Below are positions 41,139-48,957 of a stretch of 64,000 bases of DNA, in pieces. Position numbers and translations under genes: made by a program. The notes under the pieces are model-generated. The model did no database searches, had not been told where the DNA came from, and saw nothing but the letters and a program-made list of their open reading frames with translations. The first letter of the stretch is position 1; every line of letters starts with the position of its first letter. This DNA comes from Streptomonospora nanhaiensis (GTDB lineage: Bacteria > Actinomycetota > Actinomycetes > Streptosporangiales > Streptosporangiaceae), in the NCBI RefSeq assembly GCF_026642255.1, contig NZ_CP113264.1:4340001-4404000 (forward strand). The letters are read 5' to 3'.

Positions 41139-42364
41139 GGTGGCTGGCGGCCTTCACCCTGGGCCTGCTCACCGCCATCGGCGGCTTCCTGGACATCGGC
41201 GACCTGGTCGCCAACTCCGTGGTCGGCTCCCGCTTCGGGATGACCCTGGCCTGGGTCGTCCCCGTCGGCGTGGTCGGGCTGATGGTGTTCACCGAGATGT
41301 CCGCCCGCGTGGTCACCGCCACCGGTCGCGGGACCTTCGACCTGGTGCGCGAACGGCTCGGCGCCAGGGTCGGTCTCGCCAACCTCCTGGCCTCCTACCT
41401 CATCACCCTGCTCACCCTGTCCGCGCAGATGGGGGGTATCGCGCTGGCCCTGGAGCTCGCCAGCGGCATCCACTACCTGCTGTGGGTGCCGGTCGTCGGG
41501 TTCCTCGTCTGGATCGTGCTGTGGCGGCTGCCCTTCGCGTACATGGAGAAGACCTACGGCCTCCTGGGCCTGGCCCTCGTCGTGTTCGGTGTGGCCCTGT
41601 GGAGGATGGGCCCGGACCTGGGGGCGCTCTTCACGGAGGCGGTGTCCTTCTCCCCGCCGCCGAACGAGGGGGCGGCCGTGTGGTGGTACTACGCCATCAC
41701 CCTGTTCGGGGCCGCGATGACCCCCTACACCGTCCTCTTCTTCTCCTCGGGCGGGGTCGAGGAGAAGTGGACCTCCGAGGATCTGGCCACCGCGCGCCTC
41801 AACGTCTTCTTCGGCCTCCCCCTGGGAGGGCTGCTGTCCCTCGCCATCATGGGCTGCGCCGCCGTCCTGCTCATGCCCGCCGGGGTCCAGGTGTCCGACC
41901 TGGGACAGGTCGCGCTCCCCGTCGTCTCGACCCTCGGCAGGCTGGGACTGATCGTGGTGATCCTCGGGTTCTTCGCCGCCACCTTCGGCGCCGCCCTGGA
42001 GTCGGGCCTGGCGGCGGGGTACGGCGTCGCCCAGTACTTCGGCTGGCACTGGGGGAAGACACTGCCGCCGGCGAGCGCCCCCTACTTCCACCTCGTCATC
42101 ATGGTGAGCCTGCTGAGCGGCACCCTCTTCGTCCTCACCGGGGTCGACCCCATCACCGTCACCGAGTACAGCCTGGTCTTCTCGGCCGCGGCCCTGCCCC
42201 TGACCTACCTGCCGATCCTCGTCGTCGCCAACGACCGCGGCTACCTCGGCGACCAGGTCAACTCGCGCTTCACCAACATCCTGGCCTCGGTCTACCTGGT
42301 GCTGCTGTGCGTGGTGTCGGTGGCCGCCATCCCCCTCATGCTCTACACGAAAGCGGGGCAGTGA
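41135..42364 (+). CDS. Nramp-superfamily transporter with non-canonical metal site
   Basis: 409 residues, 11 predicted helices. The overall pattern fits the Nramp/APC fold. The helix-1 metal motif, DPGN in classical Nramp, reads DIGD (residues 20-23). The helix-6 motif, normally MPH, reads AMTPY (about 195-199). Loss of the metal-binding Asn and Met is a feature of the Nramp-related magnesium transporters (NRMT) rather than iron/manganese Nramp, so a hydrated Mg2+ or other hard cation is the better guess. The start is GTG at 41135, overlapping the lipoprotein stop. Two PRC-barrel genes follow with 1-bp and -4-bp spacing. Confidence 0.85.
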   Translation: MRWLAAFTLGLLTAIGGFLDIGDLVANSVVGSRFGMTLAWVVPVGVVGLMVFTEMSARVVTATGRGTFDLVRERLGARVGLANLLASYLITLLTLSAQMGGIALALELASGIHYLLWVPVVGFLVWIVLWRLPFAYMEKTYGLLGLALVVFGVALWRMGPDLGALFTEAVSFSPPPNEGAAVWWYYAITLFGAAMTPYTVLFFSSGGVEEKWTSEDLATARLNVFFGLPLGGLLSLAIMGCAAVLLMPAGVQVSDLGQVALPVVSTLGRLGLIVVILGFFAATFGAALESGLAAGYGVAQYFGWHWGKTLPPASAPYFHLVIMVSLLSGTLFVLTGVDPITVTEYSLVFSAAALPLTYLPILVVANDRGYLGDQVNSRFTNILASVYLVLLCVVSVAAIPLMLYTKAGQ

Positions 42365-42365
42365 G

Positions 42366-42752
42366 ATGTCCGACGAGGCGGACGGAACGATCTTCCGGAT
42401 CGGGTTCACCGTCCTGGACCGCCAGGTGGTCGACCGCGGGGGCGAGAACCTGGGCAAGGTCGACGACGTGGAGTTCACCTGGCGGGAGGGGGAGGCGCCG
42501 GCCATGACGGCCCTGATCATCGACGCGGCCTCCCTCGGCGGACGGATCGCCGGGCGGTTCGGCCGGTTCTGGGAGACGGTCCTGGAACGGATGCGCCCGC
42601 CGGAGGAGGCGCCCACCCGGATCCCCCTCACCGACGTCGAGGAGTTCGCCCCCACCACGGTGCTGTCCACGGACGCCCCGCCGGGGATGCGCCCCCTGGA
42701 GGCGTGGATGGCACGCCACCTCATCGGCCGCATCCCCGGGGGGCGGCGGTGA
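42366..42752 (+). CDS. PRC-barrel-like protein, first of two
   Basis: 128 residues. The beta-rich N-terminal 55 residues (FTVLDRQVVDRGGENLGKVD, DVEFTWREGEAPAMTALIID) match the PRC-barrel pattern of metabolic regulators such as RimM and the photosynthetic reaction-centre H subunit. A helical middle (GRFGRFWETVLERMRPP) and the segment TRIPLTDVEEFAPTTVLST follow. It is cytosolic. The ATG is one base after the transporter stop, so it is coupled. PRC-barrel domains occur fused or linked to MgtE-type magnesium transporters in other prokaryotes, which fits a regulatory role toward the adjacent transporter; that is inference. Confidence 0.75.
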   Translation: MSDEADGTIFRIGFTVLDRQVVDRGGENLGKVDDVEFTWREGEAPAMTALIIDAASLGGRIAGRFGRFWETVLERMRPPEEAPTRIPLTDVEEFAPTTVLSTDAPPGMRPLEAWMARHLIGRIPGGRR

Positions 42753-43078
42753 ACCGGCTGCGCGCGGGCGCGCTCCTGGGGCTGCGGATCGTCGACTGCA
42801 ACGGGAAGGACGCGGGTTCGGTCCAGGACATCGTCGTCCGTCACAGCGGGGGCGCGTACACCGTCCTGGGACTGGTCGCGGGGCGTTCCGCGCTCGCCGG
42901 ACGCTTCGGGTTCGGGGACTCCCTGGAGGCTCCCACCCCCTGGAGGCATCTGCTGGGGTGGTTGCGGCGCCACGAGCGCTACGTCCGGTGGGAGGACGTC
43001 GTGGCCGTGGAGGAGGACAGGGTCGAGATCGCGGTGGAGCGCAGGGCTCTGCCCCGCGGGTGGCGCGGCCGGCCCTGA
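42749..43078 (+). CDS. PRC-barrel-like protein, second of two
   Basis: 109 residues. A second PRC-barrel domain: LGLRIVDCNGKDAGSVQDIV, then GAYTVLGLVAGRSALAGRFG and YVRWEDVVAVEEDRVEI. The last segment is the typical closing strand of the barrel. The start is GTG at 42749, overlapping the preceding stop by 4 bp (GTGA), so all four genes from 40635 form one coupled operon. The two PRC proteins differ in sequence and may form a heteromeric cytoplasmic regulator of the transporter. The MarR gene is convergent 45 bp downstream. Confidence 0.75.
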   Translation: MNRLRAGALLGLRIVDCNGKDAGSVQDIVVRHSGGAYTVLGLVAGRSALAGRFGFGDSLEAPTPWRHLLGWLRRHERYVRWEDVVAVEEDRVEIAVERRALPRGWRGRP

Positions 43079-43123
43079 CCGGCGCCGCGGCACCGCGCTC
43101 CTCCGGAGAGGGGCGGGCCCCTG

Positions 43124-43603
43124 TCAGCTCCGTGCCTCCCCGGAGGCACCGCTCCGCCGGTCGTGGTGCTCCAGCAGCCGGGCCAGCAGCCCGGTCAGCA
43201 CCTGCCGCTCCTCGGGCGCCAGCGGGGCCAGCAGTTCCTCCTGGGTGCGGGCCAGCCGCTCCTCCAGCACCCGCAGCTGCCTCCTGCCCGCGGCGGTCAG
43301 CGAGACGATGTTGCGCCGCCGGTCAGAGGGGTCCAGGGCACGCTCGACCAGTCGGCGGTCGGAGAGCTCGTTGACCGTCGCGACCATGTCGCTGACGTGG
43401 ATGCCGCTGCGGCGTCCCAGTTCGGCCTGGCTGGCCGGGCCGGACTCCTCCAGCGTGGCCAGCAGGCGGTAGTGGTAGCCGCGGGCGCGCACGGACGAGA
43501 ACCCGTCGGCCACCAGGCGGTGCGCGTGGTGGGCGGTCTGGGTGAGCAGCCAGCTGGGCGTGCCCTCCCAGGCCGCGGGCGTCTTCTCCGGTGGGTTCTC
43601 CAT
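43124..43603 (-). CDS. MarR-family regulator
   Basis: 159 residues. The winged HTH spans about residues 40-110 (YHYRLLATLEESGPASQAEL, SGIHVSDMVATVNELSDRRL, DPSDRRRNIVSLTAAG with the wing arginines). Terminal helices provide dimerisation. MarR proteins repress a divergent gene and are released by phenolic or oxidative ligands. The ATG at 43603 begins shortly before the first helix. The divergent epoxide hydrolase gene 111 bp away is the likely target, with the perfect palindrome CCAAACGTTTGG in between. Confidence 0.9.
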   Translation of the reverse strand: MENPPEKTPAAWEGTPSWLLTQTAHHAHRLVADGFSSVRARGYHYRLLATLEESGPASQAELGRRSGIHVSDMVATVNELSDRRLVERALDPSDRRRNIVSLTAAGRRQLRVLEERLARTQEELLAPLAPEERQVLTGLLARLLEHHDRRSGASGEARS

Positions 43604-43623
43604 GCCTGGAGTCTAACGAACCG

Positions 43624-43698
43624 TTGGTGACTCCAATGATTGTGCTACCGTTCGTGACCCAAACGTTTGGTGGCCAAACATTCATGTCGCCAATGAAT
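43624..43698. promoter_or_regulatory. MarR/epoxide hydrolase intergenic operators and promoter
   Basis: CCAAACGTTTGG (43659-43670) is a perfect 12-bp palindrome. ATTCAT/ATGAAT (43680-43685 and 43693-43698) form a second inverted repeat. A promoter TTGGTG-N16-TACCGT (43624-43651) for the hydrolase lies immediately before the palindrome, so bound MarR would block it. Confidence 0.6.
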
Positions 43699-43714
43699 CC
43701 CCGGAGCCAGGACC

Positions 43715-44803
43715 ATGATCAAGCCGTTCCGCATCGACATCCCCCAGGCCGACCTCGACGACCTGGCCGACAGGCTCTCCCGCACCCGCTGGCCCGACGA
43801 GGTCGCCGACGCCGGGTGGGACTACGGCTTCCCGCTGGCACGGCTCCGGGAACTGGCCGAGTACTGGCGTACCGGCTACGACTGGCGCGAGCACGAGGCC
43901 GGGCTCAACGAGCTTCCGCACTTCACCACCGAGATCGAGGACCAGACCGTCCACTTCGTCCACGTCCGTTCCCCGAGACCGGACGCGCTCGCGCTGGTCC
44001 TCACCCACGGCTGGCCCGGCTCGTTCCTGGAGTTCCTCGACGTCGTCGAACCGCTCTCACGCGACTTCCACCTGGTGATCCCCTCCATCCCGGGCTACGG
44101 CTTCTCCGGGCCGACCCGCGAGCGCGGCTGGGACACGGTCCGGATCGCGCGGGCCTGGGCCGAGCTGATGCGCCGCCTGGGGTACGAGCGCTACGGGGCG
44201 CAGGGCGGCGACTTCGGGTCGGGCATCTCCACCGCGCTCGGCGCGGTGGCGCCCGAACAGGTCGTCGGGGTGCACGTCAACTACCTGCCGACCAGGCCGG
44301 ACCCGGACGCCGGCATCGAGCTGTCCGAGGAGGACGAGGCCCGTCTGGACAAGGTCAGGCACCTGATGGCGAACCGCCCGCCGTACCAGGCCCTGCAGGC
44401 CGCGACCCCGCAGACCATCGGCTACGCGCTGACCGACTCGCCGGTCGGCCAGCTGGCCTGGATCGCCGAGCGCTTCGCCCAGTGGACCGACCCCCGCTCG
44501 CCCGTCGACGACGAGCGGATGCTCACCGGCGTCTCGCTGTACTGGCTGACGGCCACCGCGGCCTCCTCGGCGCGGCTGCACCGCGACGCCCGGCGGCGGA
44601 CCGAGCCGTGCCCGGTACCGGTCGGCGTGGCGGTCTTCGCCCACGACATCACGCAGTCGGTGCGACCGCTGGCCGAGCGGCTGTACGACATCAGGCAGTG
44701 GTCGGAGTTCGAGCGCGGCGGCCACTTCGCCGCGATGGAGGTGCCGGACCTGCTCGCCCGGGACGTCCGGGAGTTCTTCCTGGCCCTCCCCGGGAAGGAC
44801 TGA
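43715..44803 (+). CDS. Epoxide hydrolase family protein with EHN domain
   Basis: 362 residues. An N-terminal EHN domain (about 1-110: FRIDIPQADLDDLADRLSRT, then WRTGYDWREHEAGLN) precedes the alpha/beta hydrolase with oxyanion motif HGWPGS (98-103), nucleophile Asp166 in GAQGGDFGSG and base His337 in GGHFAAMEVP. This is the microsomal-type epoxide hydrolase architecture as found in actinomycetes; substrates are usually lipophilic or natural-product epoxides. It lacks the N-terminal membrane anchor of the animal enzyme. CAGGA precedes the ATG. Control by the divergent MarR protein is likely. Confidence 0.92.
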   Translation: MIKPFRIDIPQADLDDLADRLSRTRWPDEVADAGWDYGFPLARLRELAEYWRTGYDWREHEAGLNELPHFTTEIEDQTVHFVHVRSPRPDALALVLTHGWPGSFLEFLDVVEPLSRDFHLVIPSIPGYGFSGPTRERGWDTVRIARAWAELMRRLGYERYGAQGGDFGSGISTALGAVAPEQVVGVHVNYLPTRPDPDAGIELSEEDEARLDKVRHLMANRPPYQALQAATPQTIGYALTDSPVGQLAWIAERFAQWTDPRSPVDDERMLTGVSLYWLTATAASSARLHRDARRRTEPCPVPVGVAVFAHDITQSVRPLAERLYDIRQWSEFERGGHFAAMEVPDLLARDVREFFLALPGKD

Positions 44804-44906
44804 CACCGGCCGCCGCGCCGGGCCCGCGCGCCCTCCGGGGGGCGCCTGTGCGTTTCGCTGTGCCGCGTCCTCCTCCCGCCGCCGCGTCCCGACAGCGGCG
44901 CGGGCC

Positions 44907-45821
44907 CTACCCCTCCTCGTCCAGGGCCGGACCGTGCTCCAGGAGGTGGTGGACGAACGCCGCCGTGCCCTCGGTGAGGGTGGAGAAGTCCGCCGCGACG
45001 AGGACGGCGTGCCGCGGCGCCCACGGTTCGTCCAACTCGTACAGGGACGCGGGAGAGACACCGTGGCGCCGGGCCGCCCCCCGCGGCACCACGGCGTACC
45101 CCACACCGGTGCAGGCCACGGCGCAGACGGCCCCGAGCGAGGGCAGCCGGACCCGGTAGGCGGGCTCCGTCCCCGCCGCGTGCGCCTGCCGGTCGACGAG
45201 GTCCTGCAGAGGGCTCCCCCGCAGGAGGCCGACCACGGGTTCGCGGAGCAGGTCCGCCAGACGGAGCGGCCTCCGGGGCGGGGAGGAGGCCGGGCCGACG
45301 GCGACGAGGTCGTCGTCCCACAGCCGGCGGGTCTGGCAGGCCGCGCCCGCGGGCACCGAGGAGACGACCGCGATGTCGGAGAGCCCGTCGAGGACGTGGG
45401 CGACGGCCGCCTCGCTGCTCAGCTCGACCAGGGTGACCGCGGTGTTGGGCAGGCGGTTGAGCGTGGCGGCGAGGAACTCGGTGAGGGCGTCGGCGGCGGA
45501 GCTGTTGGTCGCCAGCCTGACGCTGTTCTCCAGCCCCCGGGCGCGGGCGGCCATGCCCGCCTCCAGCTCCCGGGCGCCGTCGAGCAGGACCAGGCCCCTC
45601 GCTGCCAGGGCCTCGCCGGCCGGGGTCGGCGTCACCCCCCGGTGGCGGCGGTCGAGCAGCCGCAGCCCGTAGTGCCGTTCGAGCGCGGTGATGCGGACAC
45701 TGGCGGCCGACAGCGATATCCCGCACCGCTGGGCCCCGTCCGTGATGGAACCCGCCTCGATCACCTCCACGAGCAGCGCGAGGTCGCTCAGGTCGGCCAC
45801 CCCCATCGGTCCTGCCTTCAT
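44907..45821 (-). CDS. LysR-family regulator
   Basis: 304 residues. The N-terminal LysR HTH lies at about 12-70 (LALLVEVIEAGSITDGAQRC; LSAASVRITALERHYGLRLL), and a periplasmic-binding-like effector domain follows (90-300, with VGYAVVPRGAARRH). The family activates or represses on binding a small ligand. Two starts are possible, ATG at 45821 or 45806; the second has GCAGGA immediately upstream. No divergent partner gene with obvious enzymatic role is adjacent, since the next gene (45934) encodes a short hypothetical protein, so the target is unclear. Confidence 0.9.
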   Translation of the reverse strand: MKAGPMGVADLSDLALLVEVIEAGSITDGAQRCGISLSAASVRITALERHYGLRLLDRRHRGVTPTPAGEALAARGLVLLDGARELEAGMAARARGLENSVRLATNSSAADALTEFLAATLNRLPNTAVTLVELSSEAAVAHVLDGLSDIAVVSSVPAGAACQTRRLWDDDLVAVGPASSPPRRPLRLADLLREPVVGLLRGSPLQDLVDRQAHAAGTEPAYRVRLPSLGAVCAVACTGVGYAVVPRGAARRHGVSPASLYELDEPWAPRHAVLVAADFSTLTEGTAAFVHHLLEHGPALDEEG

Positions 45822-45933
45822 CTTCTGGGCACCCCTCTTCGTCCGGCCTCAACGCAAGCTCCGGGCCCATGGGCGAGAATCCCCGGGAGCCGCTGCCCCG
45901 GGCGGCTCCGGGCGAGCACGGAGGGAGAGGTCC

Positions 45934-46176
45934 ATGGTGGTCACACGGGACGGCCGGTGGCGGTGGCCGCGGCCGGAGGCGCGCCGTCCGGGCGGGCTAC
46001 GGGCCATGCTAGAGGCGTGGCGGCGGCCGTCGGCCGGGTCCGCGGAAACCGCCTACCGGGAGCAGCTCCACGTGATCGTGTGGCTGTTGGAGGACGGCCG
46101 GCCCGAGGAGGCGTCGAGGGTGGCGTGCGAGGGGCCCTGGATGCCCGGCGGAGGGTGGGGCCGCCCCCGCCGCTGA
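45934..46176 (+). CDS. Short hypothetical protein
   Basis: 80 residues, basic and tryptophan-rich (RDGRWRWPRPEARR; LHVIVWLLEDGRPEEASRVA). There is no signal or membrane segment and no family. The ATG at 45934 has GAGGGAGAGG 7 bases upstream, which supports translation. It is divergent from LysR and convergent with the IclR gene 31 bp downstream. A noncoding origin cannot be excluded. Confidence 0.45.
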   Translation: MVVTRDGRWRWPRPEARRPGGLRAMLEAWRRPSAGSAETAYREQLHVIVWLLEDGRPEEASRVACEGPWMPGGGWGRPRR

Positions 46177-46207
46177 GGGGGCCGGGAGCCGGAGCCGCCC
46201 CGGGCCC

Positions 46208-47014
46208 TCAGCCCCCGGCGGGAACCCGCCCCTGGGCCCCCAGCTGGTGCGAAAGCTCGGCCGCCGCCTCGCGGACGGCCGCGATGACGCCGACCAGGCC
46301 CGTGCCCCGGAAGTGCGTGGCCGGGCCGCCCAGGCTCACCGTGGCCGCCAGGTCCCCGGAGGAGTCGAACACGGGGGCGGCCACGGCGCCCACGTCCTGG
46401 AGGAAGTCCTCGTCGCTGACGGTGTAGCCCTCGGACGCGATCTTCTTCAGCTCACCCCGCAGGACCCCCGCGTCGGTCAGGGTGTGCGGGGTGTACCTGC
46501 GCAGCGGCCGGGACAGCCACCGCTCCCGCAGCGCGGAGGAGTGGGCCAGCATCGTCATCGGCCCCGCCGCCGTGTGGAAGGGCAGCACGCTGCCGACGGT
46601 GATCTGCTTGACGGTCAGCGGCCCGGCCCCCTCGACGAGGTCGATGCAGACCGCCCCGTCCTCGGAGGGCACCATCAGGTAGGCGGTGTGGCCGAAGCGC
46701 GCGGACAGGTCCCGCAGCAGCGGTGCGGCCTCGTCGCGCAGGTTGAGCTCGGCCAGCGCCACGGACCCCACCGCGAACAGCCTCATGTTGACCTTGTAGG
46801 CGCCGTCCGCGCGCTGGCTGACCCAGCCGGCCTGCACCAGCGTGGCCAGGAGGCGGTGCGTGGTGGCCTTGTTCAGGCCGGTCCGCTCCGCCAGCTCACC
46901 GAGCGTGAGCGCGGGCCGTTCGTGGGTGAAGCACTCCAGGAGCCGGCAGGCACGGAGCACCGCGTTGACCGTGCCCTTGGAATCAGCGGCCGATTCACCG
47001 TCGATCATCGCCAC
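46208..47014 (-). CDS. IclR-family regulator of the dicarboxylate cluster
   Basis: 268 residues. An N-terminal IclR winged HTH (about 17-78: LRACRLLECFTHERPALTLG, ELAERTGLNKATTHRLLATL) is followed by the C-terminal effector domain (90-260; GHTAYLMVPSEDGAVCIDLV, TAAGPMTMLA, SEDGYTV-like segment). IclR proteins commonly control catabolism of small organic acids, including glyoxylate and protocatechuate pathways. The start is GTG at 47014, with AGGAGG 10 bases upstream. It lies 105 bp downstream of the acyl-CoA ligase gene on the same strand. Its likely sites are the two GTTCC palindromes in the ligase/lyase divergent promoter. Confidence 0.92.
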   Translation of the reverse strand: MAMIDGESAADSKGTVNAVLRACRLLECFTHERPALTLGELAERTGLNKATTHRLLATLVQAGWVSQRADGAYKVNMRLFAVGSVALAELNLRDEAAPLLRDLSARFGHTAYLMVPSEDGAVCIDLVEGAGPLTVKQITVGSVLPFHTAAGPMTMLAHSSALRERWLSRPLRRYTPHTLTDAGVLRGELKKIASEGYTVSDEDFLQDVGAVAAPVFDSSGDLAATVSLGGPATHFRGTGLVGVIAAVREAAAELSHQLGAQGRVPAGG

Positions 47015-47119
47015 TGAGGAGACCTCCTAGCACGCTCCGTCGTCGATGACAGGGTAACGGCCGGTTCGCGGCGCTCCCGCCACCGTGTGCGGGCCCCGGG
47101 TGCGGGGCCTCCCGCCGGT

Positions 47120-48742
47120 TCAGCGCCCATGGCCGTACTCCGCGCGCATCCGCTTCTTGTCGAACTTGCCCACGCCGGTCTTGGGCACCTCGTCCACCAC
47201 CACGAACCGGTCGGGCAGCTGCCAGCGCGGGATCTGCGCCCCGAGGAAGCTCCGCAGCTCGTCGGGGTCGAGCGGTTCACCGTCCGTGCTCGAGAGGACG
47301 GCGACGGGCCGCTCTCCCCAGACCTCGTCGGGGACCGCGATGACGGCGGTCTCGTTCACCCGCGGGTGGGCGGCCAGCCTGTTCTCCAGGTCGACCGAGG
47401 AGATCCACTCCCCTCCGGACTTGACCATGTCCTTGGCCCGGTCCACCAGGGTCACGTATCCCCGGGCGTCGACCGTCACCATGTCCCCCGTGCGCAGCCA
47501 GCGGCGCCCGTCGGGGGAAGCGGTGAAGGAGGCGCTGTCGTCCTTCTCCGGGGCGTGGTAGTGGTCGACGACGAAGGGGCCGCTGATCTCCAGCTCCCCC
47601 ACCGCGGCGCCGTCGCGGGCGGCCTCGCGCCCCTCCGCCGACGAGCGCACGGCCAGGCCCGGCAGGGGTCGGCCCTGCGTGCGCCGGGCGGCCGAACGCA
47701 CCGCCCCGTCGGGGGTGCACGGTTCCGACGCGACCAGTCCGACCGGCGAGCACTCGGTCATGCCCCAGGCGTGGACGGGCCGGATCCCGAGGCCGGTGAG
47801 CGCGTCGAGCAGGCTCTCCGGGGCGGAGGAGCCGCCGATGACGATCCGGTCCATGGTCGCCAGTGCGTCTCCTGGCGCCCGCCCCTCGTGGAGCGCCCTG
47901 ACCACGGCGGCCCACACGGTGGGGACGCCGGCGGCGAACGTCGCCCGGGAGTCCCGGATGAACCCGGTGAGGCCGAGCGGGTCCAGGTGGCGTCCGGGGA
48001 ACGCCAGCCCGGCCCCCGCCACCAGGCCGGCGTAGGGCAGGTTCCACGCGTTCGCGTGGAACATCGGCACGACCGGCAGCACCACGTCGTGGTGGCCGAT
48101 GGCGAACGCGTCGGTCCCGCACAGCGTGAGCGCGTGCAGGTAGACCGACCGGTGGCTGTAGACGACCGCCTTGGGGCGGCCGGTGGTGCCGGACGTGTAG
48201 CAGATGCCCACGGCCTCGTTCTCGTCGCGCGGGCGCCACCAGCCCCGCCGCTCGGGGACCGGCCGGGTCTCCAGCCGGTGCACGGCCGCGCCGCCCTGGA
48301 CGGCGGGGAGGTCGGGGGCCTCCCCCATGACGAGCACGTGCTCGACCGTGTCGGGAAGGTCGACGGCGGACCAGGACTCCCACAGGGCGCCGTCCACGAG
48401 CACCGCGCGGTCTCCGGCGTGCGCGAGCGTGTAGGCGACCTCGTCGGCGCCGAGGCGGATGTTCACCGTGTGCATGACCATGCCCGCCCCGGGGATCGCG
48501 ATGTAGGCGCGCATGTGGTCCAGCGTGTTCCAGGCGTAGGTGGCGACCCGGTCGCCGGGTCGGAGTCCGAGCCCCTCCAGGTCCTCGGCGAGCCCGCGGG
48601 CCCCGGCGAAGAGCTCGGCGTAGTCCAGTCCGCGGACTCCTCCGGGTTCCCGACCGGTGACCTCGCGGTCGGCGAAGACCGCCTCGGCCCGCTCGAAGAC
48701 GTGGTGCAACCCCAGGGGTTCGGTCTGCATCGCGGAGATCAT
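47120..48742 (-). CDS. AMP-forming acyl-CoA ligase
   Basis: 540 residues. The ANL-superfamily motifs are all present: the ATP loop YTSGTTGRPK (about 190), WGMTECSPVG, the hinge region YVTLVDRAKDMVKSGGEWIS with the GEW-type motif, and the C-terminal catalytic lysine in PKTGVGKFDKKRMR. Sequence style is that of medium/long-chain AlkK-like or DMSP-type ligases. It activates a carboxylic acid to acyl-AMP and then acyl-CoA in the cytosol. GAGGGGAAG precedes the ATG at 48742. It is divergent from the lyase operon, so it probably activates an acid that the lyase releases or the imported acid itself. Confidence 0.93.
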   Translation of the reverse strand: MISAMQTEPLGLHHVFERAEAVFADREVTGREPGGVRGLDYAELFAGARGLAEDLEGLGLRPGDRVATYAWNTLDHMRAYIAIPGAGMVMHTVNIRLGADEVAYTLAHAGDRAVLVDGALWESWSAVDLPDTVEHVLVMGEAPDLPAVQGGAAVHRLETRPVPERRGWWRPRDENEAVGICYTSGTTGRPKAVVYSHRSVYLHALTLCGTDAFAIGHHDVVLPVVPMFHANAWNLPYAGLVAGAGLAFPGRHLDPLGLTGFIRDSRATFAAGVPTVWAAVVRALHEGRAPGDALATMDRIVIGGSSAPESLLDALTGLGIRPVHAWGMTECSPVGLVASEPCTPDGAVRSAARRTQGRPLPGLAVRSSAEGREAARDGAAVGELEISGPFVVDHYHAPEKDDSASFTASPDGRRWLRTGDMVTVDARGYVTLVDRAKDMVKSGGEWISSVDLENRLAAHPRVNETAVIAVPDEVWGERPVAVLSSTDGEPLDPDELRSFLGAQIPRWQLPDRFVVVDEVPKTGVGKFDKKRMRAEYGHGR

Positions 48743-48769
48743 GGAGGCTTCCCCTCTTCGTGGTGGACC

Positions 48770-48781
48770 GGAATGCGTTCC
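48770..48781. promoter_or_regulatory. Candidate IclR operator, ligase side
   Basis: GGAATGCGTTCC is an imperfect palindrome 28 bp upstream of the ligase start. It shares GCGTTCC and its symmetry with the site at 48926. Confidence 0.5.
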
Positions 48782-48889
48782 ATTTTTTACTGATCCGGTC
48801 GGCATCGCGATCGGAGCAGATCGCCGACACAGACCGTTTCAGCACGTAGATCACTTCCGTGTCTGCTGGGTTACAGACCATAGTGACCC

Positions 48890-48937
48890 TTGACACAAGA
48901 TCCTAGCGCTCCCTAGTGTCCTTTTGAAACGCGTTCC
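48890..48937 (+). promoter_or_regulatory. Promoter and candidate IclR operator of the lyase operon
   Basis: TTGACA (48890-48895), 18 bp, TAGTGT (48914-48919) is a good housekeeping-type promoter. GAAACGCGTTCC (48926-48937) covers the expected transcription start and is one mismatch from a perfect palindrome, matching the ligase-side site. A repressor bound here would block initiation. Confidence 0.65.
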
Positions 48938-48957
48938 GCAATACGAAAGGGGTTGGG

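Noticed and set aside
41135-42364. Classical manganese/iron Nramp (MntH)
   Set aside because: The DPGN and MPH metal motifs are absent (DIGD and AMTPY), so I did not assign mntH.
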